9,823 bases of DNA, from assembly GCA_007136165.1 (NCBI GenBank), contig SLHK01000228.1, forward strand, positions 1-9,823, given 5' to 3'. Below the pieces are notes generated by a model. That model saw nothing but the letters and a program-made list of their open reading frames with translations, had not been told where the DNA came from and ran no database searches. This stretch comes from Syntrophomonadaceae bacterium (lineage in GTDB: Bacteria > Bacillota > Dethiobacteria > PWVN01). Of this stretch, positions 6,723-9,823 are shown piece by piece (the first letter of the stretch is position 1; each line of letters opens with the position of its first letter). The position numbers were made by a program, and so were the translations under genes.

Positions 6723-7019
6723 ATGGAAGACAGGTATAACCACAAACCCCAGGGTTACCGGCACCATGTTTCCATTGACGACCGGGAGGAGATGAAAGTT
6801 ACGGGGGTTTCTCATGTGGACAGCTTTGATGACGAGGAAGTCATTATGGAAACCCAGTTGGGCCTCCTGGCCGTCAGAGGCGAGAACCTCTATATCAAGC
6901 ACCTGGATCTGGAAAAGGGGGAACTTTATATGGAGGGCCTCATTATGGAGTTGGTTTATGCCGAGGACAAAGGGCGTAAAAACAAGGGAAAAGGCTTTAT
7001 GGAGAGGCTCTTTAAATGA
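6723..7019 (+). CDS. yabP: Sporulation protein YabP
   Basis: YabP is a small mother-cell sporulation protein conserved in spore formers and needed with YabQ in some species; its molecular role is not known. The 98-residue product matches the family in length and in its beta-rich pattern: MKVTGVSHVDSFDDEEVIM (24-42), then TQLGLLAVRGENLYIKHLDL (44-63) and LEKGELYMEGLIMELVY (63-79). The C-terminal end (80-98) is basic. No signal peptide or membrane segment is present, so it is soluble or peripheral. ATG 6723 follows a purine-rich GGGGGGGAGA (6711-6720) at a short distance. It is directly before yabQ, and a sigma-E-like promoter lies upstream, so a sporulation-specific operon is likely. Confidence 0.92.
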   Translation: MEDRYNHKPQGYRHHVSIDDREEMKVTGVSHVDSFDDEEVIMETQLGLLAVRGENLYIKHLDLEKGELYMEGLIMELVYAEDKGRKNKGKGFMERLFK

Positions 7020-7068
7020 TGCCGGAACTTTTGCCGGGCTTATGCCTGCAGCTTAAAGGGGTGGGCCA

Positions 7069-7596
7069 ATGCAGGAAATACCTGTAGCCCTCCAGGGTTA
7101 CTATTTTGTCATAACCCTGACACTGGGGGCAGCGGTGGGGGTACTTTTTGATTTCTACAGAACATGCCGCTATTTCAGGCGGCCCCGGCGGCACTGGGTG
7201 TTCATATGGGACTTGATTTTTTTCCTGGTGGTTACCGTGCTGGTTTATGCCGGCCTTCTTCTGGCCAACTGGGGGGAAGTGCGGGTTTATGTTTTTGTGG
7301 GCCTAACCCTGGGCCTCACCCTTTACTATCTTTTATTCAGCCCCACTGTCCTCAGGCTTTTCCGGTTTCTGCTGCGGGTTTTCCTGACAGGGCTTGGTGC
7401 CCTCCATAAGGGGCTGCGGGCCATTGGGCTTCTTGTGGTGTCCCTTGTCAGCATTCCCCTCCGGCCCTTTCTTATTTTGGGGCGTTTTATCAAAAAAAAA
7501 CTGGTGAGAAGCAGGGTATCTCTCCAAAGGGCCGGGGGGCGCGCCTTAAAGAGAGCAAAAAAGTATGTAAATATCTTCTCGAAAAAAAAATCTTAG
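7069..7596 (+). CDS. yabQ: Spore cortex/coat biosynthesis membrane protein YabQ
   Basis: YabQ is a mother-cell membrane protein that B. subtilis needs for the spore cortex and coat; how it acts is unknown. The 175-residue product has hydrophobic segments at about 11-27, 43-66, 72-91 and 97-138 (the last probably two passes). The family hallmark GVLFDFYRTCR (24-34) is present after the first segment. The tail from 139 on is strongly basic (KKK, KRAKK, SKKKS) and should lie in the cytoplasm. ATG 7069 is preceded by AAAGGGGTG (7055-7063) at about five bases. It follows yabP by 49 bases with no terminator, so the two are cotranscribed. Length and order match the family; the identification is firm though the function is not. 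Confidence 0.9.
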   Translation: MQEIPVALQGYYFVITLTLGAAVGVLFDFYRTCRYFRRPRRHWVFIWDLIFFLVVTVLVYAGLLLANWGEVRVYVFVGLTLGLTLYYLLFSPTVLRLFRFLLRVFLTGLGALHKGLRAIGLLVVSLVSIPLRPFLILGRFIKKKLVRSRVSLQRAGGRALKRAKKYVNIFSKKKS

Positions 7597-7675
7597 CAGG
7601 ATTTTCTTTCCTGAAAGAGAAATATGTTCTATACCGTACCCCCGGGAGAAAATTTGCTGAAGGGGGAATACCCAA

Positions 7676-7828
7676 TTGGAATGGCTGCAAATCGCTGTCC
7701 TCATCCTGGTGGCCCTCCTGCTTTTACGTTTTATTCGTAAAATGCTCTTTAAAGTAATCTGGTTGGCCATAATAGTGATGGTTGTCCTGTACTTCTTTAC
7801 GGATGTAAACTTTTCAATTCCCTGGTAA
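7676..7828 (+). CDS. Small two-segment membrane protein, unknown, TTG start
   Basis: A 50-residue open frame starts at TTG 7676 and ends at TAA 7826. I do not recognise the family. AAGGGGGA (7660-7667) lies eight bases before the TTG, a strong and well-placed ribosome binding site; no ATG start is available except one inside the frame. The product begins MEWLQIAVLILVALLLL (one membrane segment, residues about 3-17), has a basic turn RFIRKMLFK (18-26), then a second segment to about residue 42 and a short tail TDVNFSIPW. The basic turn would place the loop in the cytoplasm and both ends outside. It fills the gap between yabQ and divIC and would be cotranscribed with them. That it is a real gene is inferred from the binding site, composition and fit. 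Confidence 0.62.
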   Translation: MEWLQIAVLILVALLLLRFIRKMLFKVIWLAIIVMVVLYFFTDVNFSIPW

Positions 7829-7868
7829 GGGGAGCCCCGCCAGGGCGGCCAAAAAGGTGGCAAAACCC

Positions 7869-8243
7869 ATGAAACCCCTCCCCAGGAACAAAGTCATGCA
7901 AAAAGAGAAGGTTACCTCCCTGCCCGGGATAAAGGATCCGGGGAGGAGTCCGGTGCAGAAAATTAAGAAGAAAAAGCCGGCCCTTTACCTCCTGGCCCTG
8001 TTTATCTTCTACTTTCTTGTTCTCTTCTCGGTACAGTTTTTTCGGTATATTCAGCTGAACAACGATCTGAGGGCCCTGAACCGGGAAATAGAGGCCATTG
8101 AACAGGAAAATGCCTTTTTAAGCCAGGAGATCGAAAGGCTTCACGACCCCGAGTACCTGGAGGAGTTGGCCCGGGGAAGGTTGGGCATGGTCAGACGGGG
8201 GGAAATTCTCTTTTATATCCAGGATGCCCCTGTAAACCCATAA
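7869..8243 (+). CDS. divIC: Septum formation initiator DivIC (FtsB-like)
   Basis: DivIC is a bitopic protein of the division complex that pairs with FtsL and FtsQ/DivIB at the septum. The 124-residue product has a basic cytoplasmic N-terminus (1-36, ending KKKK), one membrane segment (37-59), a heptad-like coiled coil (about 62-92, DLRALNREIEAIEQENAFL) and a short extracytoplasmic end with HDPEYLEELARGRLGMVRRGE (92-112), typical of the family. B. subtilis DivIC is 125 residues. ATG 7869 is preferred because AAGGTGG (7854-7860) lies eight bases upstream; a GTG at 7857 in the same frame, four residues longer, has only a weak site. The small membrane ORF ends 40 bases upstream, so it probably shares the yabP-yabQ transcript, though division needs expression during growth as well. 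Confidence 0.9.
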   Translation: MKPLPRNKVMQKEKVTSLPGIKDPGRSPVQKIKKKKPALYLLALFIFYFLVLFSVQFFRYIQLNNDLRALNREIEAIEQENAFLSQEIERLHDPEYLEELARGRLGMVRRGEILFYIQDAPVNP

Positions 8244-8268
8244 AATCACATCCTAAATTCATAAGTCA

Positions 8269-8298
8269 TTGACAAAAATATACCTTCCTATATATAAT
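8269..8298 (+). promoter_or_regulatory. Strong sigma-A promoter for yabR
   Basis: Both hexamers are perfect: TTGACA (8269-8274) and TATAAT (8293-8298), with 18 bases between them. It starts 26 bases after the divIC stop. The start point would be near 8305, giving a short leader with the binding site AGGAGG at 8321-8326. Confidence 0.85.
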
Positions 8299-8337
8299 AA
8301 TCCTAGGTTCACATTAAAAGAGGAGGCATTTTTTTGT

Positions 8338-8718
8338 ATGTCAATTGAAGTGGGCAGCATCGTCGAGGGAACCGTAACGGGAATTACCCACTTTGGAGCA
8401 TTCGTCGAGCTGCCAAACGGCCAAACAGGCCTGGTTCATATTTCTGAAGTGGCCAATACCTATGTCAAAGACATCAACGAGTACTTGAAGAAACAGGACA
8501 GGGTTAAGGTCAAGGTTCTCTCCGTGGACGGCGGGGGGAAAGTCGGCCTGTCCATAAAACAGGCAGCAGCGGGTTACCGCCGGGGAAAGCCCAGGACGGT
8601 AACGGTTTCTTTTGAAGACAAATTGGCCCGTTTCTTAAAGGAAAGCGATGAGCGCCTGCAGGACTTAAAGAAGAATACCGATTCCAAGCGGGGCGGCCGC
8701 GGCACCTTTAAGGAATAA
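8338..8718 (+). CDS. yabR: S1 domain RNA-binding protein YabR
   Basis: YabR-type proteins carry one S1 (OB-fold) RNA-binding domain like those of ribosomal protein S1 and polynucleotide phosphorylase; B. subtilis YabR is 128 residues and this product is 126. Residues 4-74 are the S1 domain, with VGSIVEGTVTGITHFGAFVE (5-24), GLVHISEV (31-38) and VKVKVLSVD...KVGLSIK (57-74). The remainder is a charged tail (DKLARFLKESDERL, then RGGRG) that may add RNA or ribosome contacts. ATG 8338 follows AGGAGG (8321-8326) by 11 bases; a longer reading from TTG 8269 is excluded because that codon is part of the -35 box and lies before the expected transcript start. Its own sigma-A promoter and terminator make it a separate, growth-expressed unit. 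Confidence 0.93.
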   Translation: MSIEVGSIVEGTVTGITHFGAFVELPNGQTGLVHISEVANTYVKDINEYLKKQDRVKVKVLSVDGGGKVGLSIKQAAAGYRRGKPRTVTVSFEDKLARFLKESDERLQDLKKNTDSKRGGRGTFKE

Positions 8719-8724
8719 GTCTTG

Positions 8725-8748
8725 AGAGCACCTTCGGGTGCTTTTTTT
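8725..8748 (+). terminator. Rho-independent terminator after yabR
   Basis: AGCACC (8727-8732) pairs with GGTGCT (8737-8742) around a very stable TTCG tetraloop, followed by a T-run to 8748. It begins seven bases after the stop. On the other strand no T-run follows the hairpin, so it should not serve the convergent gene. Confidence 0.92.
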
Positions 8749-8765
8749 CTTCCCCCGCAAACAAG

Positions 8766-9212
8766 TCACTTCATCAGCATCAGCCGGGCTCCTGCCGCCA
8801 ACAGCAGGAGCCCTACTCCCTTTACCCAGGAGAAGGGTATTTTCTCCAGGCCGAAGAGGCCGAAGTGGTCAATGGCCAGGGCGGTGGATACCTGACCCAC
8901 GATGATGGCCGTGGTGGCAACGGCCATTCCCAGCTTGGGTATGCTGAAAACCACCCCGTAGACGATTATTACCCCCAGTATTCCTCCCGCCAGGCTGTAC
9001 CAGGGTGCTTCCGGAAGCCTGAGGAGATTACCCCTTCCCAACCCCAGGGCAAACAACCCCACCACTACCGTCAGGGTACCGATGATATGGACAATAAAAG
9101 TGGCCTCCAGAAGGCCCACCACTTTCCCCAGGAGAGAGTTGAGGGAGCCCTGCAGGGCCATGGTCAATCCTGCCAGCATGGCCACCAGCATGGCAATCAA
9201 ATTGTACCCCAA
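8766..9212 (-). CDS. YdcZ/DUF606 family DMT-type membrane protein
   Basis: This 148-residue membrane protein belongs to the short EamA-related YdcZ (DUF606) family, members of the drug/metabolite transporter superfamily whose substrates are mostly unknown. About five hydrophobic segments fill the chain. Family marks are LQGSLNSLLGK (20-30), which has the conserved QG and N, and TTAIIVGQVSTALAIDHFGL (100-119), the strongest signature. The start codon read on the - strand is TTG (9210-9212); AAAGGAG (complement of 9222-9228) lies nine bases before it, and no other start keeps the first segment intact. Such proteins often act in pairs or as dimers, and no partner is seen here. The gene is convergent to yabR and divergent from the FeoB-like gene. 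It is not part of the conserved sporulation cluster. Confidence 0.88.
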   Translation of the reverse strand: MGYNLIAMLVAMLAGLTMALQGSLNSLLGKVVGLLEATFIVHIIGTLTVVVGLFALGLGRGNLLRLPEAPWYSLAGGILGVIIVYGVVFSIPKLGMAVATTAIIVGQVSTALAIDHFGLFGLEKIPFSWVKGVGLLLLAAGARLMLMK

Positions 9213-9356
9213 AAGGAAAAACTCCTTTCACCAGAATGCCTTGCCTAAGGCTATTGTCCCCTGCGGTAGGGCAAATATTCCGCCATCTTCCTGTCATGCT
9301 CCTGAAGTTCCCGCATACATTTAATAAAAATATGGGGAAAGGCCGGTGGTTAAGGA

Positions 9357-9823
9357 ATGATGGGGGGATTTCAAAAAAACCGGGATAAAATAGTCCTGGT
9401 GGGAAGCCCCAATGTGGGTAAAAGCCTGCTCTTCAATCAGTTGTCCCATACCTATGCTGTCGTCTCCAACTACCCCGGCACCACGGTGGAAATATCCCGG
9501 GGACGGGCCGTCATAAAGGGCAGGCCGGTGGAAATCATTGACACGCCCGGAATGTACTCCTTCCTTCCCATTACGGAAGAAGAAAGGGCGGCCCAAAGCC
9601 TCCTCTTTTCCACCCGGGGCGCCCTGATTCTCCACGTGGTTGATGCGAAGAACCTTCCCCGGCACTTACCCCTGACCCTGCAGCTTCTGGAGGGAGGGTT
9701 TCGGGTACTGCTGGTGGTGAACATGCTGGACGAGGCCGAAAAGGCGGGGATTTCTCTAAACCTGGAGGGCCTCTCTCAGAGGTTGGGCATTCCCGTGGTA
9801 GGCACGGTTCTCATCCGCCGGCA
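9357..9823 (+). CDS. feoB: FeoB-like ferrous iron transport GTPase, N-terminal part (partial)
   Basis: FeoB proteins carry an N-terminal GTPase domain on a membrane permease that imports Fe2+. The 155 codons here cover the G domain: G1 GSPNVGKS (16-23), the switch-I region SNYPGTTVE (37-45), G3 DTPGMYSF (62-69) and G4 NMLD (122-125). The permease part lies beyond the window. An in-frame TAA at 9351 limits the start to ATG 9357 or ATG 9360; AAGGA (9352-9356) touches the first and is three bases from the second, so the true start is uncertain by one residue. The G1 motif reads GSPNVGKSLLFN rather than the GNPNVGKSTLFN of the classical proteins, a variant I believe occurs in some clostridial FeoB homologues. 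No feoA gene precedes it. The protein could be a FeoB-like GTPase with another role. Confidence 0.82.
   Translation, partial: MMGGFQKNRDKIVLVGSPNVGKSLLFNQLSHTYAVVSNYPGTTVEISRGRAVIKGRPVEIIDTPGMYSFLPITEEERAAQSLLFSTRGALILHVVDAKNLPRHLPLTLQLLEGGFRVLLVVNMLDEAEKAGISLNLEGLSQRLGIPVVGTVLIRR

Noticed and set aside
7603..7621. Hairpin TTTCTTT/AAAGAGA after yabQ
   Set aside because: The stem is A/T-rich with a G-T pair, a tiny loop and no T-run after it, so it is unlikely to end transcription.
9294..9321. CATACATT (9314-9321), a perfect sigma-E -10, before the FeoB-like gene
   Set aside because: The only upstream partner, TCATGCT (9294-9300), matches five of seven -35 bases and the spacing is 13 rather than 14-15; a sporulation promoter for iron transport is also not expected.
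9251..9349. Short - strand frame holding MRELQEHDRKMAEYLPYRRGQ upstream of the YdcZ gene
   Set aside because: It has only 32 codons between stops and 21 from the ATG, no clear binding site, and I recognise no family; it might be a gene remnant but cannot be supported.

Overview
The window is a stretch of chromosome from an endospore-forming member of the Firmicutes, most likely class Clostridia (an anaerobic, moderately GC-rich lineage of the Moorella/Peptococcaceae sort; the exact taxon is inference). The diagnosis rests on gene order: mfd, a PrsA-type foldase, spoVT, a SpoVB/MurJ-family flippase, the YabN-type methylase-MazG fusion, an HU gene, yabP, yabQ, divIC and yabR follow one another as in the 'yab' region of Bacillus and Clostridia. 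Almost all of it is on the + strand with good Shine-Dalgarno sequences, and several genes use GTG or TTG starts.

Layout. Bases 1-255 are the 3' end of mfd (transcription-repair coupling). A promoter overlapping its stop codon probably serves the lipoprotein foldase gene (307-1254). spoVT (1351-1905) is a separate unit with a sigma-G-like promoter and a 13-bp hairpin terminator. The flippase gene (2059-3681) and mazG (3703-5145) lie 21 bases apart and form an operon read from an extended -10 promoter. HU (5228-5500) follows and ends at a terminator. A SpoIID/LytB-domain protein (5607-6614) then occupies the place where yabO/rqcP (an S4 RNA-binding protein) is usually found; no rqcP is visible. 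It has its own sporulation-type promoter and terminator. A further sporulation-type promoter precedes yabP-yabQ, a 50-codon membrane-protein ORF with a TTG start (7676-7828) and divIC (7869-8243). yabR (8338-8718), an S1-domain protein, has a textbook sigma-A promoter and a UUCG-loop terminator.

After yabR the conserved order stops: spoIIE, the usual next gene in Bacillus, is absent. Instead there is a convergent DMT-type membrane protein of the YdcZ/DUF606 family (- strand) and, divergent from it, the start of a FeoB-like ferrous iron transporter GTPase that runs off the window.

How the genes fit together. Vegetative functions (DNA repair, protein folding, nucleotide clean-up, nucleoid packing, cell division, RNA binding) are interleaved with spore functions (SpoVT forespore regulator, SpoVB-like lipid flippase, SpoIID-like glycan cleavage, YabP/YabQ for spore coat or cortex). 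Three sporulation genes or operons carry a recurring GAAT(A/T)...(C/T)ATACTA promoter signature, and intrinsic terminators isolate the units. I see no phage, insertion sequence, CRISPR array, tRNA, rRNA or previously undescribed system. The most notable points are the small membrane ORF, the SpoIID-for-RqcP exchange and the promoter signature.
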